In this document: piece by piece, positions 14,315 to 21,557 of the stretch | How the letters are laid out: every line of letters starts with the position of its first letter | How positions within the stretch are numbered: position 1 is the first letter of the stretch | Assembly (NCBI GenBank): GCA_900543485.1 | Contig: UQRM01000031.1 | Span: 1-25,864 of the forward strand | Source of the DNA: an uncultured Eubacterium sp. | Lineage (GTDB): Bacteria; Bacillota; Clostridia; Peptostreptococcales; Anaerovoracaceae | Direction of reading: 5' to 3' | Length of the DNA stretch: 25,864 nt | Translations under genes and position numbers: made by a program | The notes under the pieces: model-generated | What the model was told of the DNA's origin: nothing | The model's database searches: none | What the model saw: the letters and a program-made list of their open reading frames with translations, nothing else

Positions 14315-14344
14315 ATTTTATCAGGAAATGGCTAAAAAAGTCAA
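14315..14344 (-). promoter_or_regulatory. Promoter of the aldehyde oxidoreductase leader
   Basis: The minus strand has TTGACT (14339-14344), an 18-base spacer and TAAAAT (14315-14320). It is about 300 bases upstream of the oxidoreductase start. No comparable promoter lies between the leader terminator and that start. Confidence 0.7.
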
Positions 14345-14402
14345 CTATATATGTTACCTTTTCGATATCAATTTGCTGTATTTGCGATACATATTTGCAA
14401 TA

Positions 14403-14861
14403 TTAAAACAGGACCAAATATACTTCCATATCATGCTCCGCTGTGAACTCCTCTATGGCCTCCTCAGCCACTCTCATGGCTTCATCTTTCGGGTAACCAT
14501 ATATCCCGGCGGATATCAGCGGAAAGGAAATAGAGCGGCACCCTTTTCTCCACGCCTGTTCCATGGCGCTGGTATAAGCGCTGCGCAGCAGTTTTTCTTC
14601 TCCATTACCGCCGCCGTTCCATACAGGCCCCACTGTATGGACGATATATCTGGCCGGCAATCCATATCCGTCCGTTATCACTGCCTGACCTGTCGGACAT
14701 GGAGCCAGCTTCCTGCAATCCTCCTGCAATTTGTCAGACGCGGCTGCTCTGAATATGGCGCCACACACTCCGCCACCTCGCGCCAGCTGAGAGTTGGCTG
14801 CGTTGACGATCGCGTCGGTCTTCATCTCTGTTATGTCGCCTTTCACCTTTTTAAATGCCAT
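14403..14861 (-). CDS. Macro-domain protein (ADP-ribose binding or hydrolysing)
   Basis: Stand-alone macro domain of 152 residues. GDITEMKTDAIVNAANSQL holds the ADP-ribose-binding Asp and Asn, GGGVCGAIFRAA is the glycine-rich loop, and FPLISAGIYGYP binds the diphosphate. The class (MacroD/YmdB-like) removes ADP-ribose from proteins or hydrolyses O-acetyl-ADP-ribose. I start at 14861, with AAAGGAGAG upstream; the longer frame would remove the binding site. It overlaps the MGMT-like gene by 11 bases and is the last of a three-gene operon. The C-terminus ends directly after the final strand, slightly shorter than usual. Confidence 0.92.
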   Translation of the reverse strand: MAFKKVKGDITEMKTDAIVNAANSQLARGGGVCGAIFRAAASDKLQEDCRKLAPCPTGQAVITDGYGLPARYIVHTVGPVWNGGGNGEEKLLRSAYTSAMEQAWRKGCRSISFPLISAGIYGYPKDEAMRVAEEAIEEFTAEHDMEVYLVLF

Positions 14862-15180
14862 ACTGCTCTCCTTTCTCATCCCATCTGCACTTCTTTATAT
14901 CCACATGGCGCTCATCCTTCATAGGGACTCCTTCCATTATCAGCAGACCTCTCTGCTCATCCCATCCAGGAACCAATCTGCCAGCATGATCGACGACCCT
15001 GTGACACGGATATTCTCCATATATTCCGGCCACCGACAATGCTTTCCCCACCAGTCTGGCATTCTTTTCCCGTCCTATCAGCCGGGCTATCTGACCATAG
15101 GTAGCGACGCAACCTTCCGGTATTTCCTCCACCACTGATAATATCTCATATATCAGGTCTTCATCCAGTGTACTGCTCAT
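14851..15180 (-). CDS. MGMT-family protein (O6-alkylguanine-DNA alkyltransferase-like, C-terminal domain only)
   Basis: Protein of 109 residues covering only the DNA-binding and active-site domain of alkylguanine-DNA alkyltransferases. It has the helix-turn-helix part (IPEGCVATYGQIARLIG) and the active-site motif YPCHRVVDHAGRLVPG. The Cys of PCHRV is present, unlike in the alkyltransferase-like (ATL) proteins, which carry Trp. The usual Asn hinge and NP before the motif are replaced by SVAGIYGE. It may repair alkylated DNA or bind it as a signal. The start overlaps the stop of the upstream gene as ATGA and the end overlaps the macro-domain gene, so all three are coupled. Confidence 0.9.
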   Translation of the reverse strand: MSSTLDEDLIYEILSVVEEIPEGCVATYGQIARLIGREKNARLVGKALSVAGIYGEYPCHRVVDHAGRLVPGWDEQRGLLIMEGVPMKDERHVDIKKCRWDEKGEQYGI

Positions 15181-15968
15181 CGTTCTATCTGCCTGTTCTC
15201 TCTTATCTGCTCATATACAAAATCAAACAGCTTTATTACATTATCCGTGAGAACGCTCTCTCCTTCCTTGTACGTGTCGCTCTCCCTGGCCTCCACGATA
15301 GCCTTCGCTCTGGCTTCCGCACCTTCCTGAGCCATGTCCAGCGCCAACGCGTCCTGATCTCTTATAGCCGTTACCGATATGATGCAGCATCCTGCCAGCT
15401 TCACCTTCAAGCCGTATTCGTCATCCATATCGCCTGATACCTTATCGTATCTCTCCTGCAGCTCATCAAAGACACCTATCCATTTGTCAGCCACTTCCTC
15501 AAAGGTCCGTCTTGCTATACTCTCCCTGTATTCGCCGCGGCAAAGCTGATGATCATGTCCCGGCAGACTTTTCCACGTGAAATATTCCAGCACAGAAAAG
15601 ACGCAGACCTCGTGCACTCCATATTCGATGCTGTCCAGCCCTTCGAAAGGCGGCACCTGGAAAAAATCGCCGAGCTTGTCATACAATTTGGTGAAGATAT
15701 CGTCCGCCTTGTAATTTTTCATAAAATCTTCGAACTGCGCTTTCACAGACTCCGTCTCTTCCATCAGTGAGTCCACATCGTAGAGTTTTTTCGTGCCGTC
15801 TCGCTTCATCTCCTCATAGTATTCCTCACACCTGGCGACAGTTTCCGCTTTAAGACCCCTGGTAAGGCTCCTGACATCTATAACCTGTCCGGCTATCTGA
15901 CCTCTGGTCAGTTCCCGTTTTTCTCCAGTACATATCCTTTGCATTTCCATCGCTGTTTCAAAATCCAT
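15177..15968 (-). CDS. Hypothetical soluble protein, first gene of the MGMT-macro operon
   Basis: Unrecognised protein of 263 residues from the chosen start. It has no signal peptide or membrane segment, and is acidic and largely helical. Notable segments are YGVHEVCVFSVLEYFTWKSLPGHD (in two parts: YGVHEVCVFSVLEY, then FTWKSLPGHD) in the middle, with conserved-looking His and Cys residues, and AGCCIISVTAIRDQDALALD in the C-terminal third. The start at 15968 has GAGGGGG upstream and an extended -10 promoter just beyond; the longer frame from 16010 contains that promoter. It overlaps the MGMT-like gene by four bases (ATGA). Its company with DNA alkylation-repair-like and ADP-ribose-binding proteins hints at a repair or NAD-related role, but nothing in the sequence shows it. 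Confidence 0.75.
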   Translation of the reverse strand: MDFETAMEMQRICTGEKRELTRGQIAGQVIDVRSLTRGLKAETVARCEEYYEEMKRDGTKKLYDVDSLMEETESVKAQFEDFMKNYKADDIFTKLYDKLGDFFQVPPFEGLDSIEYGVHEVCVFSVLEYFTWKSLPGHDHQLCRGEYRESIARRTFEEVADKWIGVFDELQERYDKVSGDMDDEYGLKVKLAGCCIISVTAIRDQDALALDMAQEGAEARAKAIVEARESDTYKEGESVLTDNVIKLFDFVYEQIRENRQIER

Positions 15969-16013
15969 GGTATTCCCCCTCGTTTTCCGGTTTCGTCGTA
16001 TCGTCTTCATTTA

Positions 16014-16042
16014 ACTATACCAAAAACAGGCCGGTGGAGCAA
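16014..16042 (-). promoter_or_regulatory. Promoter of the hypothetical-MGMT-macro operon
   Basis: The minus strand has TTGCTC (16037-16042), 17 bases, then an extended -10 TGGTATAGT (TATAGT at 16014-16019), about 46 bases upstream of the start at 15968. Confidence 0.55.
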
Positions 16043-16049
16043 TAGCCCG

Positions 16050-17045
16050 TCACATCTCATCCTTTCTCCTGGCATAATCATCCTCATATTTGTGACGCAT
16101 CCTGATAACGTCCGATTCTGCCAGCTTCAGCTCCATATCCATAGCGCGGGTATGGACACAGCAGATACATGCCTTGTCCACCAGCAGCCGCAGTGCCTCC
16201 ACATCATCCTCCGTTTTCGCCCTTACGACTGCCCCCACATCCTTTATCAGCACTGCCGGCCACCTCTTAAGGGAAGAAACAGCCTCATTGGTGTTTCCGA
16301 CAGCAGGTATCCGCTCTCCTATCATCTGAGCCATATCGTCGACCTGGGCATATATATCATCTCCTTTAGCCGCGCATATGTCGACAGCCGGCGTCCTGAA
16401 AACATCCGCCTTCGAAAAGCCTGCTCTCAACTCATCGGCAAGCTCTCCCGATATACTCACGATGCCGTAATCGCCGGCACCCTCCATCCCTTTCACACTA
16501 CGTCCGCATACCTGTTCCAGGAGCAACACACGTTCCATGGCCTGTTCCCTGGTCCTGCCACAGACGAGAGCTCCATGATGTATCATCAATACCGTCTCCA
16601 TGCCGCTCCTGAGCACATCATCGACGGCATCTCTCAACTCTTCGCTGCCTGACGGTCCATAGGCAGCGATCCCTACGCCCGCCAGTCTTTCCCACTCTCT
16701 TTCATTGATATCCATGGACTCCAATCCCGTCATTCCCAAAGCCGTGGCATATTTCTGATGAGTATGAACGACAAATCTCACATCCTCGAAGCGGCTGTAA
16801 GCAGCCATGTGGATCAGCTTTTCACTCGAAGGTTCCCGGTTCCCTTCCCACTGCCCTGTGGATATATCCAGACGGACAATATCCGCTTCTTCCATCCTCT
16901 TGTAATCCAGTCCACTGGGCGTTATCAGGCACTCACTCCTGTCCAGCCGGCCGCTTATATTGCCCCAGGTCCTCGCCACCAGCTCCCGTTCCAACAGCTG
17001 TTTTCCCAGCTCCACTATATCCTTTCTCATCTTTCTTTCATCCAT
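16050..17045 (-). CDS. Class II aldolase/adducin-family protein
   Basis: Protein of 331 residues. The N-terminal two thirds is a class II aldolase domain: WGNISGRL near residue 28, ITPSGLDY, the catalytic Glu in EPSSEKLIHMAAY, the zinc-binding HTH in VVHTHQKYATALG and a further zinc His in MIHHGALVCG. Relatives include L-fuculose-phosphate aldolase and ribulose-phosphate epimerase-type enzymes. The C-terminal third (about 215-331) is a second, partial domain resembling the same fold's end, ending DKACICCVHTRAMDMELKL, so this is a longer form than the usual 210-residue enzyme. The start at 17045 has AAGGAG upstream, which the longer frame would place inside the gene. The substrate is unknown. 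It follows the SseB-macro terminator by 40 bases. Confidence 0.85.
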   Translation of the reverse strand: MDERKMRKDIVELGKQLLERELVARTWGNISGRLDRSECLITPSGLDYKRMEEADIVRLDISTGQWEGNREPSSEKLIHMAAYSRFEDVRFVVHTHQKYATALGMTGLESMDINEREWERLAGVGIAAYGPSGSEELRDAVDDVLRSGMETVLMIHHGALVCGRTREQAMERVLLLEQVCGRSVKGMEGAGDYGIVSISGELADELRAGFSKADVFRTPAVDICAAKGDDIYAQVDDMAQMIGERIPAVGNTNEAVSSLKRWPAVLIKDVGAVVRAKTEDDVEALRLLVDKACICCVHTRAMDMELKLAESDVIRMRHKYEDDYARRKDEM

Positions 17046-17087
17046 AGAAGATCTCCTTCGTCCCACACATGACCGCAGACCGATAAT

Positions 17088-17118
17088 AAAATCAGGCCCC
17101 GTGCAATGACACGGGGCC
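17088..17118 (-). terminator. Intrinsic terminator after the SseB-macro gene
   Basis: A perfect nine-base GC-rich stem, GGCCCCGTG and CACGGGGCC with a six-base loop, is followed on the minus strand by TGATTTTATT. It lies about 20 bases past the stop codon. Confidence 0.85.
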
Positions 17119-17138
17119 GTTCATACAGCACAACAAGA

Positions 17139-18185
17139 TCAACTCTTTATCATCCTGAGATAATTCTTATATTCATTTTCCGTAAAGCTACAGAGATATA
17201 CATTCATCACCACATCAGGATGGGCCTCGAACCATTCCACTACGGTAATGACAGCGATCATAGCCGACTTTCCCAACGGGAAGCCTGCCGCACCCGCAGA
17301 AATGCACGGAAACGCCACGCTGTCACACTTCTTTTCCACAGCCAGATCCAGGGCATTGCGATAACAGCGCTCCAACAGTTTACTGTCCTCCTCATCAGAT
17401 TCCTCGCCACCGTAGACCGGACCAACCGTATGGATTATATAATCGGCGTTGTCGATGCCATAAGCTCCCGTGACCTTGGCTTCGCCCGTCTCACAGCCAC
17501 CCAGCGTCCTGCACTCGTCAAAAAGCTCCGGCCCTGCCATCTTGTGGACAGCCCCATTGAGACCCCCGCTGCACAGATAAGCCTCCGCTACCGGAGCGCC
17601 GTCAGCGTCGTCCATGATTATCTCATCCACCATGCTGTCTCCCAGAAGAGTCCTGTGAGCCGAATTGACGATGGCGCTCACCTTCATATCCAGCACGCTC
17701 CCCTTTACGAAGGCGACATGGGACTTAGGCTCAAAACCTGCTATCTTGTCACGTATCGCCTCATTCACCCATATCTTATCGGAATAAGGGTTTATCACAA
17801 ACCCCACACAATCAGGCCATTTATCCATAGCTGCCAGCAACGCGCCGAAAGGCTGGCTTATCGCAGAGCTGCTTTCTCCCAGCTCCATCTGTTCCTCGCT
17901 GGTGAACAATGGGATCAGGTAACGGCCTTCCTCATCGACAGGTATGTGCTTAAAACTGATAGGCATATCCTCATCTATGGAAAAGCGCGCTCCCTCCTGA
18001 AGATTTTCCTGGCTGGAAAGCTGTCTCAGCAACGCTTCTGGTATATCGATAGGGACCAGCAGCTGCATATCGTTAGTCTGACCCTCCTTCAGGGCATTGA
18101 ACACCGGCTCTGTGGGAGCCCCGTCGCCGCTGTGATACCAGTTGAACAAAGCGCGTTCCAACGCGGCTGCATATCTGTCGTTCAT
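17139..18185 (-). CDS. SseB-domain and macro-domain fusion protein
   Basis: Protein of 348 residues. The N-terminal part (about 1-150) matches the SseB family pattern: an ALFNWY region, then YLIPLFTSEEQMEL and a VGFVINPYSDKIWV end. The C-terminal part (about 155-340) is a macro domain with VKGSVLDMKVSAIVNSAH, the glycine-containing GGLNGAVHKMAGPEL loop and AFPCISAGAAGFPLG. In classic macro domains AIVNAAN is usual; here AIVNSAH replaces the last Asn, which could affect activity. An acidic insertion (MDDADGAP) sits between the binding strand and the loop. AAAGGAG precedes the start. It is a monocistronic unit with its own promoter and terminator. The role of the SseB domain in such fusions is not known to me. 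Confidence 0.85.
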   Translation of the reverse strand: MNDRYAAALERALFNWYHSGDGAPTEPVFNALKEGQTNDMQLLVPIDIPEALLRQLSSQENLQEGARFSIDEDMPISFKHIPVDEEGRYLIPLFTSEEQMELGESSSAISQPFGALLAAMDKWPDCVGFVINPYSDKIWVNEAIRDKIAGFEPKSHVAFVKGSVLDMKVSAIVNSAHRTLLGDSMVDEIIMDDADGAPVAEAYLCSGGLNGAVHKMAGPELFDECRTLGGCETGEAKVTGAYGIDNADYIIHTVGPVYGGEESDEEDSKLLERCYRNALDLAVEKKCDSVAFPCISAGAAGFPLGKSAMIAVITVVEWFEAHPDVVMNVYLCSFTENEYKNYLRMIKS

Positions 18186-18214
18186 TTCATGTCTCCTTTG
18201 CTTTTGATATGGAA

Positions 18215-18243
18215 ATTATATCACAGTGCGGCGCCGCCTTCAA
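18215..18243 (-). promoter_or_regulatory. Promoter of the SseB-macro gene
   Basis: The minus strand has TTGAAG (18238-18243), 17 bases, then TATAAT (18215-18220), about 30 bases upstream of the start. The spacer contains the GC-rich palindrome GGCGCC, which could serve as a regulator site. Confidence 0.75.
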
Positions 18244-18273
18244 TTGTTCTTCGGCCGAGGGCGGTGTCGGCAC

Positions 18274-19251
18274 TCAGTTGCGGAAAAATATCCGCTGCTT
18301 TCGCTCCATGGCAAAGCGAGTCAGCTGAGTATCCTCCATGTCTTCCCGACTCATATCGACAGCTGTTATCTGCCTGTTTTCATAGGTGGTATAGTAATAT
18401 ATCCCATTTTCCAAGCTGCAGCAGCTGCTGTATATGGTCTTTTCATACAGACCATTCCCTAAATCGCAGCATCCTTGCGGAAAGGCGACCGAATCCAATA
18501 TGTGGAAGAACTGACCTATGCTTTCCTCCTCCGGATCTGTCACCGCGGAATTTTCCTTCACGAAGACGGCTCTCACGAATCTTGACTCCGACGAGAGGTC
18601 ACCGGGAAGTCCTATTGCTCCCGTCCCATAACTGGAAGAGGAGAGTGGGATCCGAGGTGCCATGAGATTTTCCGGTTCCTTAGATGACAGCGCCATATAT
18701 CTGCCGAGCCCCGACAGCTGCATGGGAAAAGGCGGATTATTGGTCAGCACGCCTGCAGGATTATCGTACACTCGAAGACCATCTGCCACACTCTCAACAG
18801 TTATCGAAGCACCACTGCGGTCAGCCACTATCCAGTGAAGCTGCGCCGGAGGGACATCGGTATCGAAAGGCGTATCCACGATGGTCAGTTTTTTCAACAG
18901 CCCGCAGACCTGCTCGATATCAGAGCACTGACTCAATATCCACGGGATGAACTCGAAATGCGCCACCTCTCCGGATGCTCCGGAGGCTTTGCTATATCTG
19001 GCATTTCCAACGAAATTGAGACCTGCCGCCCACACACCTTCTTCATTCATCGCGTCGTAATACAGCGGAACGCCCTTCATAACACTGGCAGTCCCCACAA
19101 TGGCATGATGATGCTTCATCTCATCTGCATGTCTGAAATGGAGTGGGAAATTTCTCGGCATCACGACGATCTCTTCGCCGTACGAACAGGAATTATCCAA
19201 ATTCCTTCCGCAATAAGTCTTCCCGTTCCTGTAGACTACTGCTGTACACAT
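18274..19251 (-). CDS. Choloylglycine hydrolase family enzyme, probable bile salt hydrolase
   Basis: Ntn-hydrolase of 325 residues that cleaves the amide bond of conjugated bile salts, with penicillin V acylase as the related alternative. Met1 is removed to expose the catalytic Cys2 (MCTAVVY). The other active-site residues are present: Arg16 and Asp19 in GRNLD, Asn79 in AAGLNF, Asn171 in VLTNNPPF and Arg224 in ESRFVR. The C-terminal ENGIYYYTTYENRQI and the preceding FFHILDSVAFPQG match the Clostridium perfringens bile salt hydrolase closely. There is no signal peptide, as usual for the intracellular enzyme. The GGAGG-like ribosome binding site AAAAGGAGGGTAAGCC lies upstream. The gene is probably monocistronic. 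This supports an intestinal lifestyle. Confidence 0.9.
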   Translation of the reverse strand: MCTAVVYRNGKTYCGRNLDNSCSYGEEIVVMPRNFPLHFRHADEMKHHHAIVGTASVMKGVPLYYDAMNEEGVWAAGLNFVGNARYSKASGASGEVAHFEFIPWILSQCSDIEQVCGLLKKLTIVDTPFDTDVPPAQLHWIVADRSGASITVESVADGLRVYDNPAGVLTNNPPFPMQLSGLGRYMALSSKEPENLMAPRIPLSSSSYGTGAIGLPGDLSSESRFVRAVFVKENSAVTDPEEESIGQFFHILDSVAFPQGCCDLGNGLYEKTIYSSCCSLENGIYYYTTYENRQITAVDMSREDMEDTQLTRFAMERKQRIFFRN

Positions 19252-19395
19252 GGCTTACCCTCCTTTTTTCTACTTTGCTCCGGCTGTCCCGGACATCCTG
19301 TGGGTCCCTGCAAACAGCTCTTTACAGGATCCGTCCACGGGCTGCCAAATCCATCCGTCGCCGGCGGTGTAACGATTATTCCCGGCGAGATGTGA

Positions 19396-19424
19396 TTTAT
19401 TCCGGCGTTTTCAGCCTGTTTCAA
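19396..19424 (-). promoter_or_regulatory. Possible promoter of the bile salt hydrolase gene
   Basis: The minus strand has TTGAAA (19419-19424), 17 bases, then AATAAA (19396-19401). The -10 is weak. The -35 overlaps the T-run of the upstream terminator. The 5' untranslated region would be about 140 bases, with a small CCTG...CAGG hairpin; a 69-residue frame across it looks like chance. Confidence 0.45.
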
Positions 19425-19474
19425 AAAAAGAGCGGCAAACAGCAATGCTCCATCTCACTGCTTTATCGCCGCTC
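19423..19474 (-). terminator. Intrinsic terminator after the tautomerase gene
   Basis: The minus strand folds as GAGCGGC...GCCGCTC with an inner stem AGCAGTG/CATTGCT, followed by seven T. It begins about 20 bases past the tautomerase stop codon. Confidence 0.88.
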
Positions 19475-19495
19475 CATCTTCCCGTTCCGTATCCG

Positions 19496-19723
19496 TCAAT
19501 ACGTCTTCTTTCCGTCGACCATCATCATTTTCTCCGGATTAGCCTGGATGTCCGGCTTAGCCACCTTTTCCTCCCAGTCTGCCGGATCCACCTCTTCCAT
19601 GGATATATTGATAGCTTCCTGAGGGCATCCCCATGTTTCCAGGAACAGCTGATTTATCTTCTCGACGATCTCTTTCTTGGTCTTTTCATCCTTCGGATAT
19701 GCTTTTATAGCTATATATGGCAT
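19496..19723 (-). CDS. 4-oxalocrotonate tautomerase family protein
   Basis: Small protein of 75 residues. After Met removal the N-terminus would be Pro (MPYIAIKAYP), the catalytic base of the tautomerase superfamily. The helix KTKKEIVEKINQLFLETWG and the strand EAINISMEEVDPADW match the fold. Members act as homohexamers or trimers on enol/keto acids, dehalogenation substrates or unknown metabolites. Arg residues used for substrate binding in 4-oxalocrotonate tautomerase are not evident at the usual places (Lys is found instead), so the substrate is uncertain. The C-terminus is slightly longer than the classic 62 residues. A GGGAGGTG ribosome binding site, an own promoter and a terminator indicate a single-gene unit. 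Confidence 0.88.
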   Translation of the reverse strand: MPYIAIKAYPKDEKTKKEIVEKINQLFLETWGCPQEAINISMEEVDPADWEEKVAKPDIQANPEKMMMVDGKKTY

Positions 19724-19754
19724 ATCGTCACCTCCCTTTTTATTCTCTTATATC

Positions 19755-19783
19755 AGTCTATCAGAAAGACAGCCGTAAATCAA
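19755..19783 (-). promoter_or_regulatory. Promoter of the tautomerase gene
   Basis: The minus strand has TTGATT (19778-19783), 17 bases, then TAGACT (19755-19760) preceded by TGA, an extended -10. It lies about 30 bases upstream of the start codon. Confidence 0.5.
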
Positions 19784-19820
19784 TGCGGAGTTCTGCCATT
19801 ACCGTTCACAGCCGACGCGA

Positions 19821-20495
19821 TCACTTTTCTTCATCTCCGGTATATCCGTACTTTTCCATCTGCTCCGCCACATACTGCTGACGCTCCGCAGCTAATTCAG
19901 GATTCACAGAAGGGGAATAGACGGAAGGCGCATTGGGAAGTCCTGCCAGCATAATACATTCATCATCGCTGAGCTGCGCCGGCTCCTTTCCGTAATATCC
20001 TTCGCTGGCCTGCCTTATCCCGTAATATCCGTCCCCGAAATAGATGGTATTGACATAGATTTCCAATATCTCATCCTTGGTATATTCCCGTTCCATCTTC
20101 ATAGCCATGAAGGTCTCCGCAACTTTTCTCGTAAAGGTCTTGTCCAGTGAAAAATACATATTCTTAGCCAACTGCTGTGTTATGGTGCTGCCGCCCTCCT
20201 GCAGGCTCCCCGCCACCACGTTGTTCTTCACGGCACGGCCGATGGCGATGATGTCAAAGCCGTGATGCTTCCAGAACCTGTGATCTTCCACCGCTACAAC
20301 GGCATCCAGATACATATCCGGCAGCTTTGAAAGAGACGTATACTGAGATTGGCTCTGTATCTCTTCCACCGCTTCGGTCAGCGGTTTTTCCGCCAGAGCA
20401 TCGCTGTACATCTGATACCCCTGCCATATCACTGCCGCCGCCCCCAAAGCCAGCAGCATCACCGCCGTCAATACGATACGCTTCAACCATTTCAT
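19821..20495 (-). CDS. Monofunctional peptidoglycan glycosyltransferase (GT51)
   Basis: Membrane-anchored enzyme of 224 residues that polymerises lipid II into glycan strands outside the cell. It has an N-terminal membrane helix (about 7-27), then the GT51 domain with the catalytic Glu70 in VEDHRFWKHHGFD, EGGSTITQQLAKN (residues 100-112), and the second catalytic-region Glu127 in KVAETFMAMKMEREYTK followed by EIYVNTIYFGDGYYGI. No transpeptidase domain follows, so this is the monofunctional form, similar in organisation to MtgA/SgtB. The length is typical. It starts after GCGGAGGTGG. The upstream region has a promoter, a hairpin overlapping the start of transcription and an 11-bp direct-repeat box, which suggests regulation by a two-component system. 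Confidence 0.93.
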   Translation of the reverse strand: MKWLKRIVLTAVMLLALGAAAVIWQGYQMYSDALAEKPLTEAVEEIQSQSQYTSLSKLPDMYLDAVVAVEDHRFWKHHGFDIIAIGRAVKNNVVAGSLQEGGSTITQQLAKNMYFSLDKTFTRKVAETFMAMKMEREYTKDEILEIYVNTIYFGDGYYGIRQASEGYYGKEPAQLSDDECIMLAGLPNAPSVYSPSVNPELAAERQQYVAEQMEKYGYTGDEEK

Positions 20496-20524
20496 AAAAA
20501 ACCCACCTCCGCTTTTCTGTCACT

Positions 20525-20557
20525 GTGCTGCCGGAAGTTTCATCTTCCTTACAGCAC
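20525..20557 (-). promoter_or_regulatory. Hairpin at the glycosyltransferase transcript start
   Basis: Nested inverted repeats GTGCTG...CAGCAC and GGAAG...CTTCC with a six-base loop lie just downstream of the -10 element. They could be an operator or an mRNA 5' hairpin. No T-run follows. Confidence 0.4.
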
Positions 20558-20558
20558 C

Positions 20559-20587
20559 AGTATAAGCGGGGATGGGTCGCAACACAA
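20559..20587 (-). promoter_or_regulatory. Promoter of the GT51 glycosyltransferase gene
   Basis: The minus strand has TTGTGT (20582-20587), 17 bases, then TATACT (20559-20564), about 60 bases upstream of the start. Confidence 0.6.
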
Positions 20588-20598
20588 TAGACTGAGGC

Positions 20599-20626
20599 TT
20601 ACACCAATCTTACATTTTTGTCACAA
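20599..20626. promoter_or_regulatory. Direct-repeat box, OmpR/PhoP-type regulator site candidate
   Basis: Plus-strand TTACAC, TTACAT and TCACAA start at 20599, 20610 and 20621, an exact 11-base period with five-base spacers. This is the form of PhoP boxes in Bacillus (TTAACA-like repeats spaced by about 5). It lies 12 bases beyond the -35 of the GT51 gene and about 165 bases upstream of the plus-strand gene. Confidence 0.45.
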
Positions 20627-20789
20627 TGAGACTGTCAGCGGAAGATGCAGGTATCTATCCGATATTTCCTAATAACGCGGGATCCCTTCCGAAAAACATT
20701 CTCACATTCCCAAATATGTTAAAATATTAAATATAAAAAAGACACGATAATGTGAAAGAAAGGTATTTATTTAAGAAAGGACGTCCTAA

Positions 20790-21557
20790 ATGTGGAAATT
20801 TTATGACAGAATAATAAACCAAATTCCTGACGATTTGGATGCATGTATCGACTATATCCACGTAGGCCCCATGTGGACCATCGTCACTGCGGGGAAATAC
20901 GCTGGTATCGCTGTAACGGTCAACGAACAGAACAAGCAGATACCCGATATGAACCATCTCCTCCACATGCCACTGAAAGAAGCCGCAGCTTTTTGCAAGT
21001 CATGGGATTTCATAAAAGCTTCCTTCGGCACAGCCGCGCTGAATGCGTATGTAAATTCTCCTGAAAATACGGCAGCTCGCATATGTAAAAATGATACCAA
21101 TGGATTCGATGATTACAGGAAACTGGCCGCAGGTAAGAAGGTCGGGATAGTAGGTCACTTCATAAATCTGGAACGGTTTCTTTTGGATTCCGATGTATAT
21201 GTGCTGGAGCGCAGGCCGGAACCAGGTGATTATCCCGATCCTGCATGCGAATACATACTTCCCGAAATGGATTACACTTTCATAACAGGTTCTACTTTTA
21301 TCAACAAAACTCTTCCAAGGCTCATCCATCTGAGCAAATACCCTATCATAATCGGGCCAAGCTTTCCTATGTCCTCACTTCTCTTCCAATACGGTGTACA
21401 GGAATTGAACGGTTACATGCCGCTCACCATCACTGCCAAAAACGCTCCGGCCATCGGAAGCGGCCAGATACATTTTTCCCGATTCGGCAAAAAAGTTAAG
21501 ATAAAATCCCCATGTAAAAGATACGATGATATTTCATTCCGTCATGCGAAGCTATAA
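20790..21557 (+). CDS. DUF364/DUF4213 protein, putative heavy-metal chelation domain
   Basis: Protein of 255 residues. The N-terminal part (about 1-95) fits the DUF4213 enolase-N-like cap. The C-terminal part (about 115-245) is the DUF364 Rossmann-like domain with KKVGIVGHFINLERFLL, VLERRPEPGDYPDPACEYILP, FITGSTFINKTLPRLI and IIGPSFPMSSLLFQYGVQEL. Such proteins are annotated as putative heavy-metal-chelating, and some lie near metal or siderophore genes. The start has AAGAAAGGACG upstream. It is divergent from the GT51 gene; AT-rich sequence at about 20715-20740 (TTAAAATATTAAATA) probably holds the promoter. No metal transporter is adjacent, so the physiological link is open. Confidence 0.85.
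   Translation: MWKFYDRIINQIPDDLDACIDYIHVGPMWTIVTAGKYAGIAVTVNEQNKQIPDMNHLLHMPLKEAAAFCKSWDFIKASFGTAALNAYVNSPENTAARICKNDTNGFDDYRKLAAGKKVGIVGHFINLERFLLDSDVYVLERRPEPGDYPDPACEYILPEMDYTFITGSTFINKTLPRLIHLSKYPIIIGPSFPMSSLLFQYGVQELNGYMPLTITAKNAPAIGSGQIHFSRFGKKVKIKSPCKRYDDISFRHAKL

Noticed and set aside
17106..18665. Plus-strand frame of 519 codons across the SseB-macro and bile salt hydrolase genes
   Set aside because: It lies antisense to two well-supported genes, crosses their boundary and the promoter between them, and shows no recognisable domain.
19236..19445. 69-residue minus-strand frame between the tautomerase and bile salt hydrolase genes
   Set aside because: It starts inside the terminator hairpin and runs over the ribosome binding site and start of the hydrolase gene. 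More likely it is 5' untranslated sequence.
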